A stretch of 56,628 nt of DNA. Origin: Anaerovibrio sp. JC8 (GTDB taxonomy: Bacteria; Bacillota; Negativicutes; Selenomonadales; Selenomonadaceae). The notes beneath the pieces were generated by a model, which worked only from the letters and a program-made list of their open reading frames with translations, was not told the DNA's origin and did no database searches. Of the stretch, positions 34,703 through 44,399 are shown piece after piece. The stretch lies in assembly GCF_002100115.1 (NCBI RefSeq), contig NZ_ANBM01000013.1, positions 1 through 56,628 of the forward strand, in the 5' to 3' direction. The stretch's first letter is position 1. Each line of letters starts with the position of its first letter. The translations under genes and the position numbers were made by a program.

Positions 34703-34743
34703 TTGTCCCAGCCATAGTAATTTGGCTGGGACAACTTTTTTGT
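34703..34743. terminator. Terminator after the RND operon
   Basis: A perfect 12-bp stem (TTGTCCCAGCCA / TGGCTGGGACAA) with an 8-nt loop is followed by CTTTTTTG. The minus strand has only TTTTATTATT, so it may also stop the converging phosphoesterase gene. Confidence 0.92.
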
Positions 34744-34759
34744 GTACTTTAGTTGGATT

Positions 34760-35713
34760 TTAGAATGTATAGGTTCTTTCCAAATCAGTAAGCCACTTTT
34801 CAGCATTGTGGTCGAAGGTACGGATGGTAATATGGTCCTTGTAGATGTAGAGGGAATTGGTGTAGGTATTCCTGGAATCTATTGTTGGGTTGTGGATGTT
34901 CACCAGATTTTTATGCACCCGGTTGACGCTGTCATCCGCGAAGCTGTCATTGGTAGGTGGTGTGTGGGTATGGCCCGATATCCAAAGGCTTCCCGGCGGA
35001 ACCTCAGCCAGAATTTCTGACAAGGCCTGGGCTGGCTGGGCCGTTCTGTTCACGGTGTTGATTTCGTCGTTATAAGGGCGCAGGGTTCCGTAAAGGGGTG
35101 CATGACAGAAGAAAAGCATCGGTCCGTTTTTATGTTCGGCAATTTCTTTTTTCAGCCAATCAAGCTGCTCCTGTGACAGCTCCACATCGCTTCCAAAGGC
35201 ATCAGGAGCAATATACAGCAGACGGCAGTTTTCTACAGTACGGGCATAATAAAGAGCGGGAAGCTTGTAACGCTTGGTAAAGGCCTCCAGCTTGGCCTTC
35301 TTTTCCTCCAGGGAAAGCTTTTTCTTTTTACCACTTTTCTTAGGCTCGTCTCTATACATGTAGTCGTGATTGCCTGCAACAGCATAGTAGGGGAAGTTTA
35401 AGGAGCCCACATATCCGTCCACTACACGATATTCTGTTTCATTACCATAGCGGGCCGCCAAATCACCCAATAGGGCCGCCTCATCCACATCGCCCCATGC
35501 ATTTACATTATTTATAAGGTTTTGCTTTTTCTGCCAAATCTCATCCTGCACCGCCTGGTCAGGGAACTCTTTGGAACGCACTGGCAGATGAAGGTCACTG
35601 ATGAGCAGAATATGGTAATAGTCCCGCCCATTTTCCTTTTTGGTTGGCATACATCCAACTGTAGCCAGGCCTATCAAGGCCACTATTGATTTTAAAAATT
35701 CTCTGCGTTTCAT
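34760..35713 (-). CDS. Metallophosphoesterase with twin-arginine-like lipoprotein leader
   Basis: This 317-residue calcineurin-like phosphoesterase has motifs ISDLHLP (D40, H42), LLGDLAAR, AVAGNHDYMY, FCHAPLY and SGHTHTPP, covering both metal sites. The N-terminus MKRREFLKSIVALIGLATVGC holds an RRxFLK twin-arginine motif and a lipobox-like end at Cys21, so it is probably exported folded and anchored. A Lys-rich insert (about residues 124-150) is unusual. The substrate is unknown; family members act on phosphomono- and diesters, including cyclic nucleotides and lipids. Confidence 0.88.
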   Translation of the reverse strand: MKRREFLKSIVALIGLATVGCMPTKKENGRDYYHILLISDLHLPVRSKEFPDQAVQDEIWQKKQNLINNVNAWGDVDEAALLGDLAARYGNETEYRVVDGYVGSLNFPYYAVAGNHDYMYRDEPKKSGKKKKLSLEEKKAKLEAFTKRYKLPALYYARTVENCRLLYIAPDAFGSDVELSQEQLDWLKKEIAEHKNGPMLFFCHAPLYGTLRPYNDEINTVNRTAQPAQALSEILAEVPPGSLWISGHTHTPPTNDSFADDSVNRVHKNLVNIHNPTIDSRNTYTNSLYIYKDHITIRTFDHNAEKWLTDLERTYTF

Positions 35714-35860
35714 TGAATAAACCTCGCTTTCATTCGCCTATGCGAAGTATATTAGACATAAGGATATACAAATCCTGCAATTATGAATTTGCGTATACTT
35801 TTTACTGTAAGACACAGGGCCTGATGGCAACCAAGCCTTTTAATATTTGCCTTTTTTTGC

Positions 35861-35866
35861 TATAAT
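35861..35866 (+). promoter_or_regulatory. -10 element upstream of ftsK
   Basis: TATAAT (preceded by TTGC, an extended-type context) lies 35 nt before the chosen ftsK start. No good -35 is seen at 17 bp. Confidence 0.5.
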
Positions 35867-35901
35867 GTAAACTAGTGTTTCAAATTAATGAGGTGAAAAT
35901 T

Positions 35902-38900
35902 TTGCAGAAAAAAGTAACTAAACGCTCCTCCAAGGAGAAGGAGAAAAAGGATACTAAAAATAAAGCTAAAAATAAGAAAACAACTACGAAGCAGAACCCT
36001 GAAACAGAGGCTGTAGAAGCGGAGCCTTCCACCAGAAAATCAGAGATTTTGGGTGTTGTATTTGTGGCCTTTGGCCTGATTGCCCTGTGCGGCCTGGCTG
36101 GATTAAATGTGGGCTATATTGGCCACTATGTAGCCAGCTTTTTGAAGTATTTCTTTGGTATTGGTTCGGCTGTAACCGCCCTGCTGTTTGTGGTAATGGG
36201 TGGCTATAATATCATGAAGCATAAGCGGGTGGGCTTTAACAAGACCTCCATTGGTGTTGCACTGCTTCTTATTTCCCTTTTGGGGTTATACCATCACATG
36301 GTTATTCCGGTGGGCTCTGAGATACTTCCAACCAGTCTGGCCGAAGGTGGCGGACTGCTTGGTGGTGTTTTGGCCTTTATTTTACATAAGCCACTGGGCA
36401 ATGCGGGTACGGTTATTGTGTTTATTGCGGCCATCATTGGTTCTGTTTTGTTGGCAACCCCATGGTCTCTGGCCCAGGGTATTCTTACCACCAAGGCAGT
36501 ATCTGAAAAGGGCGCTGATGTGGCCATGGATATGGCGGAAGTGGTTTATGACAATGCCAAAACCGTGGGCAGCAGGGTGACCAATAAGGTTCAGGAGCAC
36601 GTAGGGGAGCAGGTGCAGAAATTCAAAAATCGCAATTCCTTCTACGATCAGACAAGAGATGATTCCTTTATGGATGGTCCGGATATGGAGGGGAACAGCT
36701 ATGGTCAGTCTCAGGCGACTTCCTTTGCTTCTGTGGACGAAATCGAGCCGATTATTCAGCTGAATAAGGGGGATAATGCTCCTACCTGGCAGGCCCCATC
36801 TCCAAAGAATAATCAGCAGCCTTTTGATGGGCCTGATTTCAATGATAAGGGCAATAACGCACCTGTCTATAACGAGCCAGTAAATGTTGAGATAAACAGC
36901 AATGGTACAGGTCTCTATGAGTCCACCTTTGACGGGCCTGATATGAAGGGCAGTGGGGCAGCAGCCTCAAGTACAGCTGCAACGACTATTACATCTGCCA
37001 ATGGCGAGAAATACATCAGTGAGTTTGCTTATCAGGCGGCGGGCAAGCTGGACAGAAATCTGAAGAAGCTGGATACCTCCGGCTATGTGAATATCAAGAC
37101 CAATAAAATCGGTCCAAAGACCTTTGATAATTGGCGGCTTAAGGGCAATCTGGAAGCAGATTTTGACGATGACGGGGAAGAGGAAATTCTGCCAGTAGCT
37201 GATGCCCCTGAATCTGAGGAAGATCTTGATTTCCTCATGGAGCAGAGGGAAAATGTTAAGGCCTCCACCGAGGAGCCGGAAAAGACCGATACTGTTCTGG
37301 AAGCAGCGGAAGAAAACGTGGATGAGGACGAGCCTATGGTAGTCGCTTCCATTGATGAGCTGCTCTATGAAGAGAATGAGTCCGTTGATGAGGATGATGC
37401 TACAGCTGAAACCTTCAGCTTTAAGGATAATGACAGCAGTGAAGACTCTGACACTGTGGAAGCTGCGGAAGAGGCTGAGGCTTCTGATGACAGTGTAGAC
37501 AGTGACTTTAAGATTGATTTCAGCTCTGACCATAAGGGTGAGTCCTCCTTTACCCAAAGTCTGCCGGAGGACGAGGATGACATTGTGGCTGCAGCTATTG
37601 ATAGTGCCGTTAATACAGAAGCTGCAAAGGCTGCCGGAGCAGCTGCAGCAGCGGCAGAGGTTGACAAGCTGGCCCAGGCAGCAGCATTAAGTGCCCAGGC
37701 CCAGGAGGAAAAGGAAGAGTTGCCACCTTATGAGGTTCCTGATGTAAAGGATGTGCTGAAGGAGGTTGTCAAGGAAAAGGACGACAAGCTGGAGTCTGAA
37801 ATCCAGTCCAAGGCCAAGGTCCTTGCCCAGACACTGAAGGATTTTAAGGTTAATGCAACTATTTTAGGGGCCACCCACGGCCCGGCAGTAACCCGCTACG
37901 AGGTTAAGCTGGCTCCCGGTGTCAAGGTCAACAAGCTAACCGGCCTGGCTGATGATATTGCTCTCAGCATGGCGGCAACCTCAGTCCGTATTGAACAGAT
38001 TCCAAACCGTTCCACCATTGGTATTGAGGTTCCAAACCGCAAGCTGGAAAGTGTGCCACTGCGGGAGGTACTGGAAAATCCTGCCTTTGAGGAAGCAAAA
38101 TCACGACTTACCGTAGGCTTCGGCAAGGATATCAGTGGCAAGGCTATTTTCGGTAATCTGGCTGATATGCCTCACTTGCTGGTGGCCGGTGCCACCGGTT
38201 CCGGTAAATCCGTATGTATCAATACAATTGTTACCAGTATTCTCTTTAAGGCAAAGCCGGATGAGGTTAAGTTCATTATGATTGACCCGAAGATGGTGGA
38301 GCTGTCAGTTTACAATGATATTCCACATTTGATGGTTCCGGTGGTAACCGATGCCCGAAAGGCTGCCTCGGTGCTTAATTGGGCTGTCCAGGAAATGGAA
38401 AAACGCTATGGACTCATTGCCCAGGCCGGTGTCAAGAACATTGAAACCTATAACAAGTATTACGCTGAGGAAAAGGACAAGCAGATGTCCTCAGTGGTGA
38501 TTATTATTGACGAGCTGGCAGATCTGATGATGGTTGCACCTCACGATGTGGAGGATGCCATCTGCCGTCTGGCCCAGAAGGCCCGTGCTGCCGGTATTTA
38601 TCTGGTATTGGCTACTCAGCGTCCATCTGTAAATGTTATTACTGGTGTAATCAAGGCCAATATTCCGTCCCGTATCTCCTTCGCCGTAACCTCCCAGATA
38701 GACTCCAGAACTATTTTGGATTCTGCGGGGGCCGAGAAGCTGCTGGGCAAGGGCGATATGCTCTTTAAGCCACAGACGGAGCCAAAGGCTACCCGTGTTC
38801 AGGGGGCCTTTGTCAGTGATGCTGATGTGGAGCTGCTGGTGGAGCGCATTAAGCAGCAGGGACATAAGCTTGAGATTAATCAGGAAATTATTGACTTTAC

Positions 38901-39201
38901 CAACAAGGCCGAGCAGGATGCTGAGGCCGGTGATGATGATTCCAAGGTTAAAAGCAGCGTAGATGAGCTGCTTCGTCAGGCTGTGGAGCTGGTTATGCAG
39001 ACCGGCAATGCCTCTGCATCCAGCTTCCAGCGCCGTTATCATATAGGCTTTACCCGTGCGGGACGACTCCTTGATACCATGGAGCAGTTAAAGATTGTGG
39101 GCCCACCACAGGGCAGCAAGCCGCGGGAAATCCTTGTAACAGAGGATCAGGCCTTTGAAATTATGGATAAGTTAGAAGAGCATTTAAAGGAAGAGAAGTA
39201 A
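35902..39201 (+). CDS. ftsK: FtsK/SpoIIIE DNA translocase
   Basis: I place the start at TTG 35902 because GAGGTG lies 6 nt upstream; the open frame extends to GTG 35875. The protein of about 1100 residues has a Lys-rich N-terminus, four transmembrane helices (about residues 45-200), a long low-complexity acidic and Ala-rich linker (about 230-610), then the motor with Walker A GATGSGKSVCINT and Walker B IIIIDELADLMM, and a C-terminal winged-helix gamma domain. It pumps chromosomal DNA through the division septum. The linker holds three copies of a DGPD motif and is longer than in SpoIIIE (about 790 residues in total). Confidence 0.95.
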   Translation: MQKKVTKRSSKEKEKKDTKNKAKNKKTTTKQNPETEAVEAEPSTRKSEILGVVFVAFGLIALCGLAGLNVGYIGHYVASFLKYFFGIGSAVTALLFVVMGGYNIMKHKRVGFNKTSIGVALLLISLLGLYHHMVIPVGSEILPTSLAEGGGLLGGVLAFILHKPLGNAGTVIVFIAAIIGSVLLATPWSLAQGILTTKAVSEKGADVAMDMAEVVYDNAKTVGSRVTNKVQEHVGEQVQKFKNRNSFYDQTRDDSFMDGPDMEGNSYGQSQATSFASVDEIEPIIQLNKGDNAPTWQAPSPKNNQQPFDGPDFNDKGNNAPVYNEPVNVEINSNGTGLYESTFDGPDMKGSGAAASSTAATTITSANGEKYISEFAYQAAGKLDRNLKKLDTSGYVNIKTNKIGPKTFDNWRLKGNLEADFDDDGEEEILPVADAPESEEDLDFLMEQRENVKASTEEPEKTDTVLEAAEENVDEDEPMVVASIDELLYEENESVDEDDATAETFSFKDNDSSEDSDTVEAAEEAEASDDSVDSDFKIDFSSDHKGESSFTQSLPEDEDDIVAAAIDSAVNTEAAKAAGAAAAAAEVDKLAQAAALSAQAQEEKEELPPYEVPDVKDVLKEVVKEKDDKLESEIQSKAKVLAQTLKDFKVNATILGATHGPAVTRYEVKLAPGVKVNKLTGLADDIALSMAATSVRIEQIPNRSTIGIEVPNRKLESVPLREVLENPAFEEAKSRLTVGFGKDISGKAIFGNLADMPHLLVAGATGSGKSVCINTIVTSILFKAKPDEVKFIMIDPKMVELSVYNDIPHLMVPVVTDARKAASVLNWAVQEMEKRYGLIAQAGVKNIETYNKYYAEEKDKQMSSVVIIIDELADLMMVAPHDVEDAICRLAQKARAAGIYLVLATQRPSVNVITGVIKANIPSRISFAVTSQIDSRTILDSAGAEKLLGKGDMLFKPQTEPKATRVQGAFVSDADVELLVERIKQQGHKLEINQEIIDFTNKAEQDAEAGDDDSKVKSSVDELLRQAVELVMQTGNASASSFQRRYHIGFTRAGRLLDTMEQLKIVGPPQGSKPREILVTEDQAFEIMDKLEEHLKEEK

Positions 39202-39202
39202 T

Positions 39203-40567
39203 TTGGCTTTAGGAAGTATAAATATGCTGGAGGGCAGCATTTGGGATAAGATACTGAAATTTGCTATTCCTCTCGCCTGCACCAGTATTATGCAGCAGCT
39301 GTTCAATGCCACTGATGTTGCTGTTGTTGGCCAGTTCGTTGGTAAGGACGCCCTGGCCGCCGTTGGTGCCAATGCCATTGTCATTAATCTGATGCTGAAT
39401 CTGGTTATTGGTCTGTCCATTGGTGCCAATGTTGTATGTGCCATGCGTATCGGCTCCAAGGATTATCTGCGGATAAAAAAGACCGTGCATACATCCATTG
39501 TGCTGGCTGTTGGCAGTGGCATTATTCTGGCTGTTTTCGGGGTGATTTTTGCCCCTGATATATTGAAAATGGTGGATACGCCGGAGCATATTATGGACAG
39601 TGCGGTATTGTATCTGCGTATACTCATGGGTGGCGTGCCGATTATGCTGGTGTATAATTTCGGCGCGTCATTGTTGCGCAGTAAGGGTGATACCAAGCGG
39701 CCACTGTATGCCATGCTTTGTGCCGGCACCATCAATGTGCTGCTGAACCTGTTTTTTGTTACCCAGCTGGGGATGGCAGTAGAGGGTGTAGCCATTGCTA
39801 CTGTAATGGCCAGCTGTGCCAGTGCCAGCCTGATGGTTTATTGGCTTCACAATGAAAAGGGGCCTATGCAGCTGCGTTTCGACAAGCTGTGGGTGGATAA
39901 ATCCGTACTGATTCACATCTGCAAGGTGGGTCTGCCTACAGGCTTTCAGGGTATGGTATTCTCCTTTTCCAACGTAGTAATTCAGGTTGCCTTGAATAAT
40001 TTGGGGGCAGAGGTGGTGGCGGCCACGGCTGTCGCCCTTAATTTTGAATTTGCGGGCTTCTTTATATTGCAGGCCTTTTCCCAGGCGGCAACCACCTTTG
40101 TGGGACAGAATTACGGGGCCAAGAATATTGCCCGTTGCCGTAGGGTTATCAAGGTAACCCTTGGTATAAGCACCCTGGTAACCGGTTCTATTAGTATTGC
40201 CTTTGCCATTTTTGCCTACCCATTGGCGGAAATCTTTACGGTGGACCCGGAGGTGCTGGAATATGCCGCTATCCGTATTCGATATATCCTTACCTTCGAG
40301 GTAATCAACATATTTATAGAAACCCTCAGCGGTGCCATGCGTGGCGTGGGCTATTCTCTGGTTCCGGCCATTGCCTGTATGCTGGGTGTTTGTGTATTTA
40401 GAGTATTTTATGTTTATACCATCTTTGCGGAGTATCCAACCTTTGAGGTGCTGATGGCGGTTTATCCGATCAGCTGGAGCGTTACCGTGTTTGTAATAGT
40501 CGGGTTGTATATCTATGTATTTAACCGGGTGGAGAAAAAAATACTATGGAAGAAAAGAATGGCTTAA
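39203..40567 (+). CDS. MATE family efflux transporter
   Basis: This 454-residue protein has twelve transmembrane helices and NorM/DinF-like repeats, e.g. LLFNATDVAVVGQFVGKDALAAVGAN-type sequence near residues 28-55 and the matching TFVGQNYGAKNIARCRRV near 295-312. It exports cationic compounds using Na+ or H+. The start is uncertain: TTG 39203 (after AAAGGAAGAGA, 1 nt after the ftsK stop) or ATG 39224 (after AGGAAG). The gene overlaps cobO by 22 nt. Confidence 0.92.
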   Translation: MALGSINMLEGSIWDKILKFAIPLACTSIMQQLFNATDVAVVGQFVGKDALAAVGANAIVINLMLNLVIGLSIGANVVCAMRIGSKDYLRIKKTVHTSIVLAVGSGIILAVFGVIFAPDILKMVDTPEHIMDSAVLYLRILMGGVPIMLVYNFGASLLRSKGDTKRPLYAMLCAGTINVLLNLFFVTQLGMAVEGVAIATVMASCASASLMVYWLHNEKGPMQLRFDKLWVDKSVLIHICKVGLPTGFQGMVFSFSNVVIQVALNNLGAEVVAATAVALNFEFAGFFILQAFSQAATTFVGQNYGAKNIARCRRVIKVTLGISTLVTGSISIAFAIFAYPLAEIFTVDPEVLEYAAIRIRYILTFEVINIFIETLSGAMRGVGYSLVPAIACMLGVCVFRVFYVYTIFAEYPTFEVLMAVYPISWSVTVFVIVGLYIYVFNRVEKKILWKKRMA

Positions 40568-41082
40568 TCATTGTCCATACTGGAAATGGCAAGGGGAAGA
40601 CAACTGCTGCCCTTGGGCTGGCAATCCGGGCCTGGGGTGATGGCCTGCGGGTACTAATACTGCAATTCATTAAGGGGCAGTGGAAGTATGGTGAAATAAC
40701 TGCACTTAATAAGTTAAATGAAATAGACGGACGGATGGAGCTTCGCAGGCTGGGCAAGGGCTTTCAGCGTGGTGCAGAGGATAAGACGGAGCATATTGAG
40801 GCCTGTCATGAGGCTTTAAAGGAGGCCGCAGCAGCCATGGAGTCCAATAATTACGATTTAATTATCTTGGATGAAATAAATTATGCCGTTAAATTCGGTC
40901 TTATTACTGTTGACGAGGTTAAGGAGCTGCTGGCCCACCGTCCCAAGGATTTGCATGTGGTAATGACCGGCCGGGAGGCAGCCCGGGAAGTTATTGACAT
41001 GGCGGATCTGGTGACGGAAATGACCCTAATAAAGCATCCATATCAGCAGGGGATAAAGGCTCAAAAAGGAATTGAATTTTAA
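40546..41082 (+). CDS. cobO: Corrinoid adenosyltransferase CobO/BtuR
   Basis: This 178-residue ATP:cob(I)alamin/cob(I)yrinate adenosyltransferase has P-loop GNGKGKTT (13-20) preceded by VHT, then LQFIKGQWKYGE (about 43-54) and LDEINYAVKFG (about 107-117), all typical of CobA/BtuR. It makes adenosylcobalamin from imported or made corrinoids, which fits the uptake genes at 6-12 kb. The start lies inside the end of the MATE gene, which suggests coupling. Confidence 0.95.
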   Translation: MEEKNGLIIVHTGNGKGKTTAALGLAIRAWGDGLRVLILQFIKGQWKYGEITALNKLNEIDGRMELRRLGKGFQRGAEDKTEHIEACHEALKEAAAAMESNNYDLIILDEINYAVKFGLITVDEVKELLAHRPKDLHVVMTGREAAREVIDMADLVTEMTLIKHPYQQGIKAQKGIEF

Positions 41083-41090
41083 TACTGTCT

Positions 41091-41123
41091 AAATCGAATG
41101 TTTGTTGTATATTTATTCGATTT
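41091..41123. repeat. Inverted repeat upstream of ilvD
   Basis: AAATCGAA (41091-41098) and TTCGATTT (41116-41123) form a perfect 8-bp inverted repeat with 17 nt between. It could be the cobO transcript end or an operator for ilvD; no U-run follows. Confidence 0.45.
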
Positions 41124-41193
41124 GCGGTAAAATTAAATGCGTGTAACTGTGTAAATATCCGATTAAGGAAATATATTTAGGTAGGTGTATATT

Positions 41194-42852
41194 ATGAGAT
41201 CAGATGTTGTAAAAAAAGGCGCAACCCGTTGTGCCCACAGATCACTGTTTAATGCCATGGGTTTTGGCCCAGAGGATTTGAAGAAGCCATTGATTGGTAT
41301 CTGCAATTCCTTCAATGAGGTAATTCCGGGTCACATTCACCTGCGGGAAATCGCTGAGGCTGCCAAGCTGGGCGTTGCCGCTGCCGGCGGTACTCCAATG
41401 GAGTTTCCGGCTATTGGTGTATGTGATGGTATTGCCATGGGTCACACCGGCATGAAATATTCACTTGCCAGCCGTGAGCTGATAGCTGACTCCATTGAGG
41501 CAGTGGCTACAGCCACCGGTTTTGACGGTCTGGTGCTGATTCCTAACTGTGACAAGATTGTTCCAGGCATGATTATGGCCGCCGCCCGTCTTAATATTCC
41601 TTGTATCGTGGTAAGCGGTGGCGCTATGCTGCCGGGCCGTTATAAGGGGCAGGACATCAGCGTAAGCCAGTCCTTTGAGGCGGCCGGTGAGTTTGCTGCC
41701 GGCAAAATCAGTGAAGAGGATATGACTGATATTGAAGCAGCAGCCTGTCCTGGCTGTGGTTCCTGTGCGGGCCTGTTTACTGCCAATACCATGAACTGCC
41801 TCACTGAGGCACTGGGCATGGGCCTTCCTGGCAATGGTACAATTCCAGCTGCATATACCGGTGCCCGTAAGCTTTTGGCAAAGAGGGCCGGTGAGCGTAT
41901 TCTGGAGCTGGTAAAGCAGGATATTAAGCCACGGGATATTTTGACCCAGAAGGCCTTTGAGAATGCCATTACCGTTGATATGGGTATTGGCGGTTCCTCC
42001 AATACAGTTCTGCATCTTACTGCCATTGCCCATGAAGCAGGCATTGAGCTGCCAGCCCAGAAGTTTGATGAAATCAGCCACAACACTCCATATATTGCCT
42101 GCCTGAGTCCGGCCGGCCATCACCATATTGTGGACTTGAATGAGGCTGGCGGTATTTCCGCTGTTATGAAGGAGTTGGCCAAGAAGGGCATTATCCATAC
42201 TGATGCATTGACTGTTTGCGGCACAGTGGAAGAACGCATTGCCAAGGCCAAGATCCTTCGTCCTGATGTTATCAAGACTGTTGAGGAGCCATATCGTCCG
42301 GAGGGTGGTCTGGCTATTCTTTCCGGCAATCTCTGTCCGGAAAATGCAGTTGTCAAGGCTTCTGCAGTGGCTGAGGACATGCTGGTATATTCCGGCAAGG
42401 CCAAGTGCTACAGCTCTGAGGAGGATGCTGTAAATGCCATTATGGATGGTGACATCCACGATGGTGATGTAGTGGTTATCCGCTACGAGGGCCCTAAGGG
42501 TGGTCCTGGTATGCAGGAAATGCTGAATCCTACCGCAGCTATTGTGGGCCGTGGCCTGAAGGTTGGTCTTATTACCGATGGCCGCTTCTCAGGAGCCAGC
42601 CGTGGTGCCTGCATCGGTCACGTATCCCCGGAGGCCATGGCCGGTGGTCCGATTGCCTTTATTGAGGACGGGGATATTATTGATATTGATATTCCAAACC
42701 GTAAGCTGGAGCTGCGTGTAGATGAGGAAACCCTTGCCAAGCGTAAGGCTGCATGGGTTAAGCCGGAGCCAAAGATTAAGCATGGCTATCTGGCCCGCTA
42801 CGCCAAGCTGACAACCTCTGCTTCAAAGGGTGCAGTGGTAACAGCTGATTAA
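41194..42852 (+). CDS. ilvD: Dihydroxy-acid dehydratase
   Basis: The ATG at 41194 has AGGTAGG at 9 nt and gives the family N-terminus [12 protein letters not shown]; an in-frame GTG at 41185 lies too close to that site. The 552-residue enzyme dehydrates 2,3-dihydroxy acids in valine, leucine and isoleucine synthesis. Cluster-binding Cys are in [10 protein letters not shown] and [11 protein letters not shown], with GRFSGASRG near the C-terminus. No other ilv gene is adjacent. Confidence 0.97.
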   Translation: MRSDVVKKGATRCAHRSLFNAMGFGPEDLKKPLIGICNSFNEVIPGHIHLREIAEAAKLGVAAAGGTPMEFPAIGVCDGIAMGHTGMKYSLASRELIADSIEAVATATGFDGLVLIPNCDKIVPGMIMAAARLNIPCIVVSGGAMLPGRYKGQDISVSQSFEAAGEFAAGKISEEDMTDIEAAACPGCGSCAGLFTANTMNCLTEALGMGLPGNGTIPAAYTGARKLLAKRAGERILELVKQDIKPRDILTQKAFENAITVDMGIGGSSNTVLHLTAIAHEAGIELPAQKFDEISHNTPYIACLSPAGHHHIVDLNEAGGISAVMKELAKKGIIHTDALTVCGTVEERIAKAKILRPDVIKTVEEPYRPEGGLAILSGNLCPENAVVKASAVAEDMLVYSGKAKCYSSEEDAVNAIMDGDIHDGDVVVIRYEGPKGGPGMQEMLNPTAAIVGRGLKVGLITDGRFSGASRGACIGHVSPEAMAGGPIAFIEDGDIIDIDIPNRKLELRVDEETLAKRKAAWVKPEPKIKHGYLARYAKLTTSASKGAVVTAD

Positions 42853-42868
42853 ATTTTGAGGTTTTGTA

Positions 42869-43351
42869 ATGCATATTGTTCTTATTGAGCCGGAAATTCC
42901 CGGCAACACCGGAAATATCGCACGGTTATGTGCGGCAACCGGTATTGAGCTTCATTTGGTAAAGCCCTTGGGCTTTTCCATTGATGACAAGCACTTAAAA
43001 AGGGCTGGCCTTGATTATTGGCATTTGGTCAAGGTTCATGTCCATGAAAATTTCCAGGAGGTTCTGGATAAATATCCGGACAATAATTTCCATTATTGTT
43101 CCACCAAGGCACCAAGGGCTCATTCGGAGGCTCAGTTCGGGCTGGATGACATGCTGGTCTTTGGCAAGGAAACTGCTGGTATCCCGGAGCCTATTTTAAA
43201 GGCCAACTGGGAAAAGTGTATTCGTATTCCAATGATAGATGGTGCCCGTTCCCTGAATCTGTCCAATGCAGTGGCCATTGTAGCCTATGAGGCCATGCGT
43301 CAGCTAGATTATGTAAATCTTCAGCAAATTGGACCAGGCCCACGGAGCTGA
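42869..43351 (+). CDS. trmL: tRNA (cytidine/uridine-34-2'-O)-methyltransferase TrmL
   Basis: This 160-residue SPOUT methyltransferase has LIEPEIPGNTGNIARLCAAT (residues 5-24), the SAM-knot motif VFGKETAGIPEPIL (about 91-104) and SLNLSNAVAIVAYEAMRQ (about 129-146). It methylates the wobble ribose of certain tRNA-Leu. Its length matches YibK/TrmL. Confidence 0.95.
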   Translation: MHIVLIEPEIPGNTGNIARLCAATGIELHLVKPLGFSIDDKHLKRAGLDYWHLVKVHVHENFQEVLDKYPDNNFHYCSTKAPRAHSEAQFGLDDMLVFGKETAGIPEPILKANWEKCIRIPMIDGARSLNLSNAVAIVAYEAMRQLDYVNLQQIGPGPRS

Positions 43352-43384
43352 CACAATTCATATATTTTAGGAGGATTATATTAA

Positions 43385-44311
43385 ATGAGTATTTATGTTG
43401 TAGGACACAAAAATCCGGACACCGATTCCATCTGCGCTGCTATCAGCTATGCAGCATTCAAGCAGGCTATGGGCGAGGATGCAACTGCTATCCGTTGTGG
43501 TGAGATTAATAAGGAAACCCAGTACGCTTTGGATTATTTTGATGTGGCAGCACCTATTCTGGCTACCAAGGTTGAGGCTGGCCAGAAGGTTATCCAGGTT
43601 GACCACAACGAGGTAGGCCAGGCTATCGATGGCCTTGCTGATGCAGAGCTTATTGAAATTGTTGACCATCACCGTTTTGGTGGCCTGAACACTGCCGGCC
43701 CTATTTTCGTTCACACTGAGCCGGTTGGCTGTACTTCCACCATTATTGCCAATATGTTCTGGAACAACAACATCACTATTCCTAAGGATATTGCAGGCCT
43801 GCTGTTGTCTGCCATTATGTCCGATACCGTTCTTTACAAGTCTCCAACCTGCACTGACAAGGATCATGATGCAGCTGAGAAGCTGGCTGAGCTGGCTGAG
43901 GTTGATCTTCATGAATATGCTATGGCTATGCTCAAGGCTGGTGCCGGTGTTGGTGACAAGACTCCTGAAGAGATTGCCAAGACTGATTCCAAGCCATTCA
44001 GCTTCGGCAACTACAAGGCTCTTGTAAGCCAGATTTCCGTAATGGATACTGCTGAAGTTTTGGATATGAAGGCTGACATTACCGCAGCTATGAAGGATAT
44101 CTGCGACAAGGAAGGCTATAACCTGATTATGCTCATGGTTACCGATATTATCGAGGAGTCTACTGACCTGGTATTCTACGGTGAGCCAAAGAAGCTCATT
44201 GCTGATGCCTTCAAGCAGGATGCTTCCGGTGACTGCATCCATCTGCCAGGTGTAATGTCCCGCAAAAAGCAGATTGTACCTCCACTTACTGAGGCCGCTG
44301 CAAAGTTCTAA
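43385..44311 (+). CDS. ppaC: Manganese-dependent inorganic pyrophosphatase
   Basis: This 308-residue DHH-family class II pyrophosphatase has VGHKNPDTDSICAA (metal ligands H8, D12, D14), QVDHNEVGQA, IVDHHRFGG and, in the C-terminal DHHA2 domain, VMSRKKQIVPPL with the phosphate-binding Arg and Lys. It hydrolyses pyrophosphate in the cytosol. AGGAGG precedes the ATG. The codon bias looks strong (GCT, CTG, AAG), consistent with high expression. Confidence 0.97.
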   Translation: MSIYVVGHKNPDTDSICAAISYAAFKQAMGEDATAIRCGEINKETQYALDYFDVAAPILATKVEAGQKVIQVDHNEVGQAIDGLADAELIEIVDHHRFGGLNTAGPIFVHTEPVGCTSTIIANMFWNNNITIPKDIAGLLLSAIMSDTVLYKSPTCTDKDHDAAEKLAELAEVDLHEYAMAMLKAGAGVGDKTPEEIAKTDSKPFSFGNYKALVSQISVMDTAEVLDMKADITAAMKDICDKEGYNLIMLMVTDIIEESTDLVFYGEPKKLIADAFKQDASGDCIHLPGVMSRKKQIVPPLTEAAAKF

Positions 44312-44320
44312 GTGATTTTT

Positions 44321-44376
44321 ACCCCTTCAGCACGTTTATATTGCCCTTTTGGGGCGCTGGAGGGGTTATTTCTTTT
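44321..44376 (+). terminator. Terminator after ppaC
   Basis: ACCCCTTCAGC pairs with GCTGGAGGGGT (one G-T) around a 24-nt loop that holds GCCC/GGGC, followed by TATTTCTTTT. Confidence 0.75.
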
Positions 44377-44399
44377 AAGGAATAATTAGGAGGATAACC

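Noticed and set aside
35714-35874. Possible riboswitch fragment (GGCCTGATGGCAACC near 35819-35833)
   Set aside because: It resembles only a short piece of the SAM-I core; the other conserved helices and a terminator are missing, and the next gene is ftsK.
37365-37667. Long minus-strand frames inside ftsK (and similar antisense frames across the window)
   Set aside because: They lie opposite strongly coding sequence, are Ser/Ala-rich mirror translations of acidic or Ala codons and have no ribosome sites.
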